Shown one piece after another: positions 14,351-24,811 of a DNA stretch of 64,000 bases. The notes beneath the pieces were generated by a model. It saw only the letters and a program-made list of their open reading frames with translations. It was not told where the DNA came from and did not search any database. The position numbers and the translations under genes were made by a program. This DNA is from Monarcha castaneiventris obscurior. Taxonomy: Eukaryota; Chordata; Aves; Passeriformes; Monarchidae. How positions within the stretch are numbered: position 1 is the stretch's first letter; each line of letters begins with the position of its first letter. The DNA lies in NCBI GenBank assembly GCA_026261815.1, contig JAMPIT010000230.1, positions 8,927,001 through 8,991,000 of the forward strand. Direction: 5' to 3'.

Positions 14351-14556
14351 TTTCTCTACTCATCTAAACTAAACATTTATTATTGATAATTAAAATTGTC
14401 TCATTGCAGGGCATTGTGAGAATGTTTTCAGTGTTCTTCTACTGTTCAAGAAGTAACATTTAGTATAAAATATTAATTAACTCCTGGCTTCTCTGAGTTC
14501 AACAAGTCTCCATTTCTGTTTATTCATGCATTTATATCAAACTAAAGGCATCAATC

Positions 14557-14576
14557 TTTTTTTTTTTTTTTTTTTT
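14557..14576. repeat. poly(T) tract
   Basis: Twenty consecutive T. No retroposed body can be seen on either side, so it is treated as a simple repeat. Confidence 0.95.
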
Positions 14577-14728
14577 GTATTTGCATTCCAAATCTTTAAA
14601 TTCAGTTAAATAGTTAAACAGCCTGTTGAATGTATAAAGCCCCCGACTATGATTTGTGATATATGAGGCATTCTTGTTGTATGAAATTCTAGCTGCTTCT
14701 GTATTTTTCAAAGGTGTTAGGAGATTAC

Positions 14729-14787
14729 TGGGTCAGATCCTCAGCTGGTTTCAGCTGCCATAGCTCCAGTGAAGTCAGTGACAGTGT
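14729..14787 (+). repeat. old amniote dispersed repeat (CAGATCCTCAGCTGG type)
   Basis: The sequence runs CAGATCCTCAGCTGG, a degraded spacer, CATAGCTCCAGTGAAGTCAGTG. This resembles a short, partly palindromic repeat that I know as common in turtle, crocodilian and bird DNA. A possible second half in opposite orientation (GATCCAGCCAATTTACATCAGC) is at about 14,921-14,945. I do not know its formal family name. Confidence 0.4.
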
Positions 14788-15005
14788 CTTTTAAATCAGA
14801 CCTGCAGGACCCAAGGATGATGGTGGCCAACTACATCAAACTGTCATATTTCACATCATTCTCTGTCTAAGCTAAATGCAAATGTTGCATTGCACATGAC
14901 ACAGTGCTCAGGAGTCAATCAGATCCAGCCAATTTACATCAGCAGATTAGCTTGCCCGATTCCTATAACCAAACATCCAACACTCACAAAAACCTCCAAG
15001 AAATT

Positions 15006-15017
15006 AAAAAAAAAAAA
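15006..15017. repeat. short poly(A) tract
   Basis: Twelve consecutive A. No processed pseudogene is recognisable upstream. Confidence 0.9.
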
Positions 15018-15100
15018 TGTGTGGGACAGTGAAACCACAGAACAGAGGCACAGGCTGTCCCTACATGAGGCTGCAGAGGGGAGACAGGGATGCTTGGGGT

Positions 15101-15240
15101 TTAGCTCTGTTGCTGTCACTGATTTATTGAGTGACCTTGGAAATGTCTTTGTGCCTTAGTGACCATCTGTAGCACCACTTAAATACCTTGCCAGCTTAAT
15201 TGCTGCTTCTAAAGCATTGTAAGACCCTTTGGTAAAAGAC
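15101..15240 (+). mobile_element. MIR/CORE-SINE-like element
   Basis: It matches the MIR layout over about 140 bases: TAGCTCTGTTGCTGTCACT, then TTATTGAGTGACCTTGG (the 'gtgtgaccttgg' block), TTTGTGCCTTAGTGACCATCTGT (equivalent to 'gcctcagtttcccatctgt'), and a terminal AAAGCATTGTAAGACCCTTTGG that resembles the 'aaagcactttgagatcc' end of amniote MIR relatives. Clearly old and diverged. Confidence 0.65.
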
Positions 15241-15499
15241 ATCATGTTTGTTTAATGTCACACTGTTTTATTTGAAAGCCAGAAATGTTCAGAATATGAA
15301 ATGCTGAATGTAATGCTGTTCAAAACCATATGTCTTATTTTAATAATTCACTGTAAGTTCCTAGGGGAAATGCTATGCAGTAAAATCCCATGTTACCCTT
15401 CCTCAGATAATGTAATTGTAAGTTATCCCAGACGTCTGTAGATTTCAATCTGAGGGCTTGTCTCAAATTCCAGCTGCTTTTGTAATTTATAAATTAGGG

Positions 15500-15570
15500 A
15501 TCTCATCCAACTCCCACTGAAATCAAAGGAAGGACTTCCACTGATTTTGCAGGATGCTGGAACTGGCCTA
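15500..15570. repeat. old amniote dispersed repeat (CCACTGAAATCAAAGG type)
   Basis: ATCCAACTCCCACTGAAATC, then AAGGACTTCCACTGATTTTG, and GGATGCTGG: two inverted half-blocks of the 'actcccattgaagtcaatgg' class seen in reptile and bird genomes. Degraded. The family name is uncertain. Confidence 0.4.
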
Positions 15571-15575
15571 AAAAG

Positions 15576-17735
15576 AATATTTGAGAACCACAGCTTTAAG
15601 AGAAAATCATGCAGCACCATCATGTTTCACAGAAGAGCAGAGGTGCACAACCAGTCCTGAGATGGTGATACTCAGTTTTTAATGGCAATTAAAAGGTTTT
15701 AATGTAGGCAGACTAAAGGTAGAGTGAAATAAAATTAACAACCCTCTGTTCTGTGAGATGGACTGTTAATTTTCATATGGAATGATGCAGATGATTGTGT
15801 AATTCAGCTGGTTAGGATAGGAAACCAGGTCTCAGTGGCTAATTTGTTACAGCTAGTCTGTATTAGCGTGGATCCAATATTTTAGTTTAAGTACAAAGAA
15901 ACCTAATAAGTCTCTCACAAAGTGCCCCTGTCAAATGTCAGAGAGAAATTCTGCTTTTTACAGTGTGTTTTATTTGTACTTGGGGGCATGTTCCTAATTA
16001 CAGTTGTGGGAGTAATTTGTAGAGGGTATGCAATTTGAAAAATAGAGCTTTTCTTTCTGTTGACAGAAATATTTGCAAGTGGATGATGATGTCCTCCGGT
16101 GTCTCCTCTGAGGTTCACTTGGTGAATGTCTCTTCCAGGCACTTCACAGAAAGCAATTTTGAACTCTAGAATAAAAGGTATCTTTACCTCATGACCCCTC
16201 ATTAGGGTCTTGCTGCATACTGAAAGAATGAGGGGAAAAGTTTGGCTGCGGCACACACCAAGCTGAAATTTGTGCAAGATGGCATAATTGGAAGATTTTT
16301 AAATTTATAGCACTTGTCTCTTTGTATCCCTTCTTTTTGCCTAGTTTCATTCTTCTGGAAAAATAATATGTTCTGCTTGTCCTTGTTGTGGCTGAGCTGC
16401 TGCTAAGAGTTCTGTTGCATTTGCGTAAACAATCACAATAAACACCATTATTAATCACTACTTTATAAATAATTTCTGAAACATGAAAAAGAGTCTATGA
16501 AACTATGCTTTGTTTTGTTTGCAATATATTGGCCTTCTTCTGTGCCTGAAGTTCTTTGCTGTACAGGAATTGTACCTACCAGACTCCAGAAAACACAGTG
16601 ACCCAGTGCTTTACTGTTCAGGTCACATCCAAAGGATCTCAGCATAGACTGACAAAGGACAGATAATCCCTCATAATAGTGCTTCTCTTTGCGATCCTTA
16701 AGGTATAAAAGGGCTCTAAAGAAGGCAAAAGTGGTCTCCAGAGGATACTTTATGAGAGCTTGGGCACAAACAGTCTTACAGCCTGGCTGAACACTAGTGG
16801 ACATGTAAAGGTTTTTTGGCAACATTCTGAACACTGAATAATGTAACTCTCCTGTGCCCTTTGGGCACCAAGGAAAGCAAATCTGTCTTATACTAAGAGC
16901 TGGGAGGATTCTTGTACAGTCCCTGCATTTAGTTAATGAGAAAAAAGCTGAAGTCTGTCCCTGTGCTCTCCTCTTGCCAAAAAATTGCACAGATTAATCT
17001 CAAGAAATATTCAACCAGACTCTTAGACAGACAAACCTCATGTACCCATTGACAGCCCTGGATCTAGCCAGGTATTGGACAGTCTGGTCCAAAATACAGT
17101 GTCCTAATGTCCTAATTTTGCTGCCGATTATTCTTGTTGCTGATTTATTAAATCAGAGGTTATTTTAGGCAAATCCAGCTTGTAATCCGAGGTCTGTCAG
17201 AAGGCTCCTGTCTGGAAGAAGCAGAGGCTAGAAGTAAGTGCTACTTAAGACTACTTGTAGGAGTAATTTCCCTTTTAATATCATATTATAAATCAGGTGC
17301 CTGCTATGCGTCAGCAATATAAAAGCTGGAGTAATCAAATTTAAAATAGGATGAAAGCAAAGCGTGTTACTTAGCTCTGTCACATGCTGTTTCTATACTG
17401 TGTACAATGGAAGCAGGCATTGAAAGTAGAAGTACATGACATTAAATTTTATTTAGCATTTGCCTGCAGTGGATTTTCATTTAGCAGTGTAGAGAGAGAC
17501 TCCTACCCATTCATGCATAAAGCTCTTATTTACAGTGCTGTGAATGACACGAGTCCCTGTGTAAGAGAACATATTTTTTCCAAACAGAACTGTACAAGTG
17601 ATGCTTTTGGTTGCTTAGAGATAACAACGGTAACAGATAGTCCCAGACTTTGCCTACTGGCTTTCTTCAGCTTGTCTGTGATTTTATTTATTTATTTAAA
17701 CAATTGTTCATTTATATTGTTTTGGGGTATTTTTT
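15576..17735. other. non-coding stretch with the longest chance open frame
   Basis: No recognised repeat. The longest open frame in the window lies here on the minus strand at 16,463-16,990 (175 codons). It is Cys- and Ser-rich, has no signal peptide, domain or familiar motif, and no splice context. A + strand open frame of 149 codons lies at 17,384-17,833. Both are within what AT-rich DNA of this length gives by chance, so neither is called as a gene. Confidence 0.55.
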
Positions 17736-17739
17736 TGCA

Positions 17740-17900
17740 TATACAGAGGTCAGCACAGCACAGCAGCAGGGAGTTGAGCTGCCGGGCAGCCCTGTTAGTG
17801 GGTGCCGGGCTGGCTGCAGGAGCATTCCACTAGGTGACAGTGTGGTCCTCGGAATCCACGCCGTGAAAGTGATGGGAGGTATTGGACCTTGTTAGGACTG
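17740..17900 (+). promoter_or_regulatory. GC-rich patch with a CTCF-like motif
   Basis: A short GC- and CAG-rich block interrupts AT-rich DNA. At 17,827-17,840 it contains CCACTAGGTGACAG, one base away from the CTCF core CCRSYAGRKGGCRS (GAC where GGC is expected). The mismatch is at a usually strong position, so binding is uncertain. Confidence 0.3.
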
Positions 17901-19499
17901 TAATCATCGTTTGAAGAAAAATGTCCCCCAGAATAATCACTAGGAAAACTGCATACAAATTACATTTCTTTTCAGGAAAAAAAAAAAATCATCCCCCATG
18001 AGTTCAAAATGTGCTAAAAATGGAACTTGAATACATACAAGTAACATGCTGATTATTATGTTCTCACCTAAAGAGAACCAAGTATTTAACTGAGGTTAAG
18101 AACTGAATTCATATTGGAAAAGAATATTAAATGCCCAACGCCCCCCCTCCCCCCCGCAGTATTTCCTTTTTTTTTTTTCTGAAGTAGAAGATGTTTGAGA
18201 TTAATGGGGAGGGGTGGTGAGGAAAATCCTTCCACCTCTCCTGGTGGAAGAAGCAGAGAATCAAACAAAGTGTATATACATATTTTGGGGGGAATATCAG
18301 AAGATGGCTACAGGAGAGATGCCACCTGTGTGCTGTCCTGCAAAATGGGTCAGCCAGACTGAAATGTAAGAAGGGTTATTGGGGAGATGCAGGTTCTTGG
18401 AGATTTCCCTTCCATCCAGAGAAATGAGATGTGAAATTAGCCTGTCACTCAGCAGGGTTCTCTGTCCTTCTTCTGCAAATCAGAAGGAAGCTGAGATTCA
18501 AAATGAGCAAGCTGATCATGCAAACCCACTTAGGAGGAAGCAGTGTGATGTGCTTGAAGTTCAAGGTATGGGAAAATAAAACACTGTGACTCCAAATCCG
18601 GAAGGCACTTTCACACTGACGTGTTGGTGGAGATGAGTTGTGCTCTTCCTTTCAGCAAGACCACATGGTGTATTTCCACTACATGCACTGAAATACCTGA
18701 CTGATTTAGAATGAGTGACAGAAGTAAGGTAACAGGATTGAGAGCAGTGTGAGATCCCGCAACCTCCTGAAACTCGTGGATCCTCTGGAAACCATTTCAT
18801 CACCTGAATGAAACACTTTGTGCCACAAAACAGCCTTTCTTTACATTAGTCTGCAGGATGATTTCCTCTAAGGTGACTTAATAACATTACTAACATTTTG
18901 AGCCATCCTGTGGCTTCACCAACATCAGCATTTTCTCATCAGGATATTTAGTCACAGCTTTTTATGCTGGCTTTTTTCTCCCCCTTTTTTGGCTGCTGCT
19001 ACGAGTATTCTGGGTATGGATGTGATATTCGGGAAGTTGTGTGTGTGCAGGGTGATTGCTGATATCAAGCACGCTTCCCAAAAGCACCAGATGCGGTTCT
19101 AAATCAAGCTGAGCCTCCAGGCTTTGGGAAGTGGCTGATATCACAGAGCCTCAGGAAGACTGTAAAGAAGGATGTTGCCAAATGGCACACATCCAATTAG
19201 CTTCCTCTGTGGCATATATAGGAGAATTAGGGGAGACTTGTGGATATGGAAGACTTGTGGATGTGGATTCTTTGGGGGTTTTTTCTTTTTTTTTTTTCTT
19301 TTTCCTTTTTTTTTTTTATCCAAGAAAGTGTGCAACAAGCTATATGTTCTGGTTAAGTTATATGTTCTGATAGCCATTGTGCCTCAAATGTCCTACTGTT
19401 GACTCTAGGTAATAATGGTGTTACATTCTCAAGAATCAAAGACACAATATAATTAGGAGAGGTATTATTTTGTGTTTAGCAGAGCACTAAATTAATGAT
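17901..19499. other. non-coding stretch with simple repeats
   Basis: A C-rich run at 18,140-18,155 is followed by a T-rich run ending at 18,179; together they mimic a splice acceptor (C-tract then CAG at 18,157-18,159). A 17-base imperfect tandem duplication (GACTTGTGGATATGGAA) lies at 19,235-19,268. A T-rich tract with C interruptions runs 19,279-19,318. No gene is recognised. Confidence 0.6.
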
Positions 19500-19830
19500 A
19501 TATGGGCATGATTCCGCTGGTGCACATCCCTGTTACCATGGCAACAATATTATGTCATGTGAGTCTGTCCTTGGTGTTACTTAGAGCAGCAAGGTTTCAG
19601 CAAGCTCCTCATTTATTTCAGAGACCTAAATAGCCGCTTTCTCTGTGTGTGGAATGAAATCGGTTTTATTAAAGCTACAAATGTTATATATTCCATTAAT
19701 TGCTTCTTTTATGTTATTGTGTTAATTTACTTTACTTACATGGAGCATTAGCATTAACATAAAACAGATAATTAGTGAACTGCAAATGACTAATGCACCC
19801 ATATTGTGCAAATTCCTCTTTTCATATTCA
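19500..19830. promoter_or_regulatory. candidate enhancer with RFX X-box and homeodomain sites
   Basis: The block opens with GTTACCATGGCAAC at 19,532-19,545. This is a near-palindromic X-box of the type bound by RFX factors (consensus GTTGCCATGGCAAC, one difference). It is followed by unique AT-rich sequence packed with homeodomain-like cores: CATTAATTGC at 19,694-19,703, CATTAG and CATTAAC at about 19,746-19,758, ATAATTAGTG at 19,768-19,777, TAATGC near 19,791, and a C/EBP-like ATTGTGCAAA at about 19,804. No repeat and no open frame explain it. The texture is that of a vertebrate developmental enhancer; activity and conservation are inferred. Confidence 0.4.
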
Positions 19831-20280
19831 AAGCACTACCATGTGCTTCAACTTCTTCAACCCCAACCATTAACCTCAAGCATTTGCAGACCAAAAAAGG
19901 AGATGGAGTCAGTCCAAGAGGAAACATTCCCAGCTCCAGAAGCACTATCTGCTGATTCACAAAGAAAGAATTTCAGAAATGCAGCCTCTCTCCTTCCCCC
20001 ATCACTTCTCGTCCCAGCTTCTAAATAAAAAAAAAAGAAACAGTTTTTAGAAGGATTCCTGCTCGGGGCACATGGTTCAGTTCTCTGTTTTTCTGCTTGG
20101 AAACCAAAATTCTTTGATCAGGATCACTGTGATTGCTGTCAGTCTGGCAGGGAATTGCAATGTGAATAAGGGTGTATCCTAGAGACTGTATCCAGATTAG
20201 ATTCTGATAATTTTGATTGATTGTTCTGTTTTTCCAAATGTACTTTGATTTGCAGTAGTAACCTCTGAAATGTCTGGATC
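19831..20280. other. non-coding stretch
   Basis: No gene, recognised repeat or strong motif. An A-rich run is present near 20,026-20,038. Confidence 0.6.
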
Positions 20281-20320
20281 AATGTCAGCGCACAGCCCCC
20301 TCTCCCAGGCTGAGGAATTG

Positions 20321-20334
20321 CCGGCAGATGGCAG
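20321..20334 (+). promoter_or_regulatory. CTCF-like site
   Basis: CCGGCAGATGGCAG fits the CTCF core CCRSYAGRKGGCRS at every position. It lies in a locally GC-rich patch (about 20,288-20,350), which is unusual for this window. The motif is on the + strand, the same orientation as the weaker match at 17,827. Occupancy cannot be inferred from sequence alone. Confidence 0.5.
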
Positions 20335-20349
20335 CTGCCCGCTGCCTCT

Positions 20350-20869
20350 CCACATCATGCATTTTTCATAAAATATGTGAAAGTAAACCAAAGGTACATC
20401 TACTGTGTGTGTGCTGGGGGGAGGAGGAGAGGAAATGTTTTGCGAGTCAGAATTTACAATTAAAGGAAAATGCTTTTTTTTTTCTTCATAACCTAGATGT
20501 GTTAATCAGATTTGTTCTGATAGTCCTGTTTGTATGAAGAAATTCTGAATCCTGGTTAAAACAGAATGAATCCCTTCCCCCCACTTCAAGCTTTGGGTAC
20601 TTTAGAGAAATACTCTATCTCGAAAGTACCAGCTGGTCAATCAATTTGTCTTGACATTTACAGCTGGGAAGTTCATCTATTAATAAGAGAGGTATCATGT
20701 ACCAAAAGACGATTAATGATAACCATGGATCAACACAGATACTGTACACAAAGCCATCCTCCTCTTCCTTCTCCTCCTAAGAAAATAGAATAGAGTCATA
20801 ACATAAGAACTATAATACAATTTTTTGAATCATCTACTGTTTATTAATTCCTGGAAATACAGGGCAAGG
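20350..20869. other. non-coding stretch
   Basis: No gene is recognised. A CT-rich patch (CCTCCTCTTCCTTCTCCTCC) lies at about 20,758-20,777. Confidence 0.6.
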
Positions 20870-20945
20870 TCCTTGGCCTGTGTAAATCAGTGTATCTCTA
20901 ATGAAGGCAGCTGGAATGACAGTGATTTAGATCAACAGAAAATGT
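20870..20945. repeat. old amniote dispersed repeat (GTGTAAATCAGTGTA type)
   Basis: GTGTAAATCAGTGTATCTC, then GAAGGCAGCTGGAATGACAG and TGATTTAGATCAACAG. This is the same partly palindromic class as at 14,729, with the 'ggtgtaaatcagtgtagctcc' half followed by its inverted partner. Degraded. Confidence 0.4.
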
Positions 20946-21405
20946 GACTCACAGGCTTATCTGCAGTTTTTCTTACTGTTACATTTTTCTCCCTGGAGTC
21001 CTTTGCTTTCCAAAAAATTCAGTATCACCCGCTGCTAAAATGGATCATGAAAGGCAAAATAAGGTAAAGAAAGAGATTCTTTATGCACAATAAAGAGCGA
21101 CATTTATAATTTCTGGGAAGATCTGTTGTCTTTCTTAGTCATTTCCCCATTTTGGGTCACTGCAAAAGGTTAACACCTTCTGTGCGGGGTGCTTTCTGCA
21201 TGTCACAGAGCTGTCCTTCATCACAGGAAAAGGAAGATGCAGTATCATTGTGAATAAATCCTTGTTTTACCCATGTCCTTTCACTTTGCCCCACTAGGGT
21301 ACAATAATGGTGGTCAAAAAGCCCATGTGCGCAAATCAACATTATTCTGAGAAAGAGGCCCACTTACCCCTCCCCTGACCCTCCTCATCCTTCAGTCATC
21401 CTTCA

Positions 21406-21472
21406 GCCTGATTTGATGCTTGCTAAGGTCAATGGGAAAACACCGTTGTCTTGTGACTGAAAATTGGGATCT
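21406..21472. repeat. possible old amniote dispersed repeat
   Basis: GCTAAGGTCAATGGGAAAAC followed by TTGTGACTGAAAATTGGGATC resembles the 'gaagtcaatggga...gacttcaatgg' inverted class, but the match is short. Confidence 0.25.
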
Positions 21473-24400
21473 AAAAGGATGTTTTTCCCCAGCTCCTTTT
21501 CCTTTGTCTTTCTTTCCTACCACCACATCCTCCGGTATTCCATGATAATAGCCACTGAGACTCTCTCCATTTTGCTAGTGAATGAGTATCCCTTCTTCCT
21601 CAGACATTAATTTAAACCAAGGAAAAAGATTGTTTACATGAAGAATGTACAGCTGTGTACAGTAGCCATGCCACATAATGTAAGTTTAATTTATACAAAT
21701 GGTCTTATTGATTTTATTTTGGTTGCTCAAGCTTTTGTAGTCCAGGCTTTCCAGTGCTAATGTAATAAGGGCTGTATGGCAAATAAACCTTTCTGCTTTC
21801 TCCTCTCTAGTTTAACCTCCTTCCTTTTTATAAATCCCTCCTTAAAACTTTTTCTTAGCCTGATGTCCATTAAGTGACCCTGACAGAAACTAATGTCACA
21901 ATGGTTCCATCTTTCCATTCCCATTTGCCTGATAGAAAGTGAAATATCTGTTCTGGCTGCATACACAGCATGAAAGGACCATGCTGTTAGTAAACAAATA
22001 GAAGAATAAGGAGGTCTATATTCCTATCCTACTTTTATTTTTTTCCTCCTCCGATAAAATAGTTTGATGTGTGAAATAGTAAAAGTGTTAAAGGGCAAAT
22101 TACCAATCCCATAGGTATTTCTAAGAATAAAAAATAAATAGCAATAACATTCATGTTCCCTTGAGCAAGCTTTCTAAAATTAAATTCCTTAGTGTGTCTG
22201 CCTTTCTGCTTTCCTCTTCTCACTGAGGAAAGTTAAACATTGTATTATTTAGTTAAATCATTTTAGTTAGGTCATTACCGCGGGCTACGTAGGTTAGATG
22301 GTTATGAGTTTCCTTTTGTAGATTTGCTGTTCCTTTTTAGTTACCACTGACAGTTTCCCCATTACCACAGGGCACATTCTCATTGGAAGGTTGGTTGTGC
22401 AGTGGATTTTATTAATGGTCTTAATCTGCTGTCGTGTCAGTCAGTGCATTTGCCAAGTGGTGTTACAAGGGTTGACTGAATCTTGCAGTGAATATGAGAG
22501 TGAGAAATGTGTGTGAGGCAACCACCCCCCATATAGACTGGGGTTTTTGACAGAAATATTAGGAAGAGCACATGAAAAATAGAGAGCAGTGGGTGCCTGT
22601 GTAAATTTCCCTTTTTGAATCTGTGAACTTTGAGACTCTTTCAGTTTTTGTTAATACGCCATTTCCCATTTTATTTTCTTTATTTTAAATATAGCCTAAG
22701 ACAGAAAAAGCCTAATGCAGTAGAGCAGGTACTTTGATGAAAAGTTAACAGGGGAGATACTTTAAAAATTAATGGGATACCTAACTTGGCATTAGTTGAC
22801 TAATATTTCTTAAAATACTCACCTTTATACAACTTACCAGAGAGTTCATGTGAAATAAAAATATCTGGACTTTGAATTCCCAAGGGCCAAGGCAGTTCTT
22901 TAGTTTGGAGATCTTCCTGTGCTGATTTTTCTATTTAAATAAAACATAAATCCTGACTGTTAAGAGGGAAAGTGCTAGTCAGATTGTATTACTGTGCCTC
23001 AGAAACACTGTATGAAGCCTGATCTTCTCATGTATATAATTCTATTGACTTTAAAGTTTCAAAGGCCAGAAAGAACTGCCTGTTTTAAAAGGTAGGATAT
23101 GGGACAGGTTATTCTAGGGCAGGCCAGTGTGATTGTCTGGAAGCCAACATGAAGAATATTTGAGGCTCTAAAGCAAATTCTAAACTGGAAGCTGTTTACC
23201 TCTGCAGAACTATGCTTGAGTAGGAAGTTCCTAACATGCATCCTCATGAAGTTTTGCTACAAAAGATTGATTGCCTCAGTTTCCTCAAAGGAATCGTATT
23301 TTATCCAAAACATCTTGTCAATTTTTTTTTGTTAAAATAAAAACCCCAACAAAGGGGTATTCCATATGTAACACCAAACAAAACAGTGGGTTACAAATGA
23401 ATCACAGCATTTTAGACTGAATCTGTGAGCTATTAATGTGTTTTTTAGGTGAGGAGATTTATTGTGGAAGGGGCTAGACATAAATAATAAAAAAAAGGAA
23501 TTGGAATACAGAATAATATCAACCCTTCTGTTGTGAAAACAGAGCATAAGTATTTGAATGCAAGATCATGATTTCTTGAAGTCCAGAAAATTCCTGATTC
23601 GGAAGACTGGGACCTTTCTCATCTAAATGAAAGCACATTTATTTTATGTTCAGTCAGTTGTTGACATCTACTGAAACATCAAAAAAGACGATGCAATATA
23701 ACTGTAAAGCAGTTGTTTCAGTAGAGACACCTGTTTTTTGTATAAACTGATCACCAAATTCACCTCTGGGTGGCCACCCTGGCAATAATAAAAATACTTA
23801 GTTAGCAAGCACTAACTCTCACTGCTGGATGCAGCAGGATCCTCGAGATATTTTTAAGCAATCTAGTCACTTAGTGTTTTATTGTTCTTCATAATAATTG
23901 AAATTCCATTGGTTTTGAGTCCTTATTATTCCTTTGCCAGAGAGTCTCCCTTGCTGCTCTGCCAAAGACTCGAGAGGTTTCTGGACTGTTGTACAGCAGG
24001 CATGACAGAAGGTTAATAATAAAAATAACTCGCCTTGGCAAAGCATCAAATTAGATGAAAGGAACCGCCTAATTCTATGCATTTGCCAAGTAACCTGGCC
24101 CAAAACCAGGATGAATGGTTACAACTTGTATTAGTATTTCTTGAAAAAAATATATCAGCTGAAAATTCAGAGTTGCTTTGAGCCTCGAGAATACATATCT
24201 AGGATTTACAATCCCTTTCAAAAGGGAAATTAAGGAGATTTAACTGACGATGAATGAACAGAATTAAAACAGCAAATCTGGGACACTGTTGAGTTTATCA
24301 AGCCTTTCCTCCTTGCATCAAATACACCACAAGATGTTGTGGCTGCTTGAGTCGATGTTCCTCCACCATCCCTTTCAAAGCCTAGGACAAAGGAAAAGTT

Positions 24401-24510
24401 TTCTTTACCTCTGGCTGGCACTGGTGTTAGGAGTCACAGAATAATGTTAGTATTAGAGAAATCTGAACCAGAGCCTGTCTCCAATACCTCTCACACCTGA
24501 CAGCATTTGC
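21473..24510. other. AT-rich non-coding stretch
   Basis: About 3 kb without a recognised gene or transposon. A small CpG-bearing word (ACCGCGGGCTACG) lies at about 22,278-22,290 in otherwise CpG-poor DNA. The short open frames are not supported. Confidence 0.6.
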
Positions 24511-24561
24511 ATTTGATCATCCTTGTGGGTCCCTTCCAACTCAGAACATCCTGTGGTTCTG

Positions 24562-24562
<1 letters not shown>
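24511..24562 (+). mobile_element. CR1 LINE 3' tail fragment
   Basis: GATCATCCTTGTGGGTCCCT followed by TCCAACTCAGAACATCCTGT is the conserved end of avian CR1, only about 50 bases long. It is followed directly by an ATTT repeat and then a second, longer CR1 piece in the same orientation. Confidence 0.8.

Positions 24563-24592
<30 letters not shown>
24562..24592. repeat. (ATTT)n microsatellite
   Basis: About seven uninterrupted ATTT units directly behind a CR1 tail and ahead of another CR1 body. It probably grew from a CR1 3' end. Confidence 0.95.
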
Positions 24593-24811
24593 CACCCAGA
24601 GGGTGATTGGTCACTGGAACAGGCTGCCCAGGGAAGTGGTCACACCACCAGCCTGACAGAGCTCAAGAAGCATTTGGACAATGCTGTCAGGCACATGGTG
24701 ATTCTTGGGGGTGTACCATGCAGGGGCAGGGGCAGGGGCAGGGGCAGGGGCAGGTTGTGCTGTGATGATCCTTGTGGGTCCCTTTCAGCTCAGGATATTC
24801 TATGATTTTCT
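24593..24811 (+). mobile_element. CR1 LINE, 3' UTR fragment
   Basis: Begins CACCCAGAGGGTGATTGGTC, then CTGGAACAGGCTGCCCAGGG (a hallmark of avian CR1), and ends GATCCTTGTGGGTCCCTTTC...GGATATTCTATGATT. It is 5'-truncated with no coding capacity. A G-rich hexamer array (24,721-24,754) has expanded inside it. Confidence 0.95.
24721..24754 (+). repeat. (CAGGGG)n repeat inside CR1
   Basis: Five full CAGGGG units plus CAGG. The + strand holds five G4 blocks separated by CA, which satisfies a strict four-tetrad G-quadruplex pattern. The repeat lies in the 3' UTR of the enclosing CR1 copy. Confidence 0.95.

Noticed and set aside
16463..16990. 175-codon open frame on the minus strand
   Set aside because: Longest in the window, but with no recognisable domain, signal or splice context. 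Its length is within chance expectation for 64 kb in six frames.
17384..17833. 149-codon + strand open frame with a hydrophobic stretch
   Set aside because: The hydrophobic part comes from TTTATTT-rich DNA, and the C-terminal part is a GC-rich patch with a CTCF-like word. No family resemblance.
18140..18160. C-tract followed by CAG resembling a splice acceptor
   Set aside because: No open or otherwise exon-like sequence with a donor follows, and the T-rich run lies downstream of the CAG.
23265..23300. GCCTCAGTTTCCTC, a MIR-like word
   Set aside because: The match is limited to one 14-base block, with no flanking MIR order.
24562..24754. CRISPR-like direct repeats
   Set aside because: These are simple ATTT and CAGGGG microsatellites without spacers.
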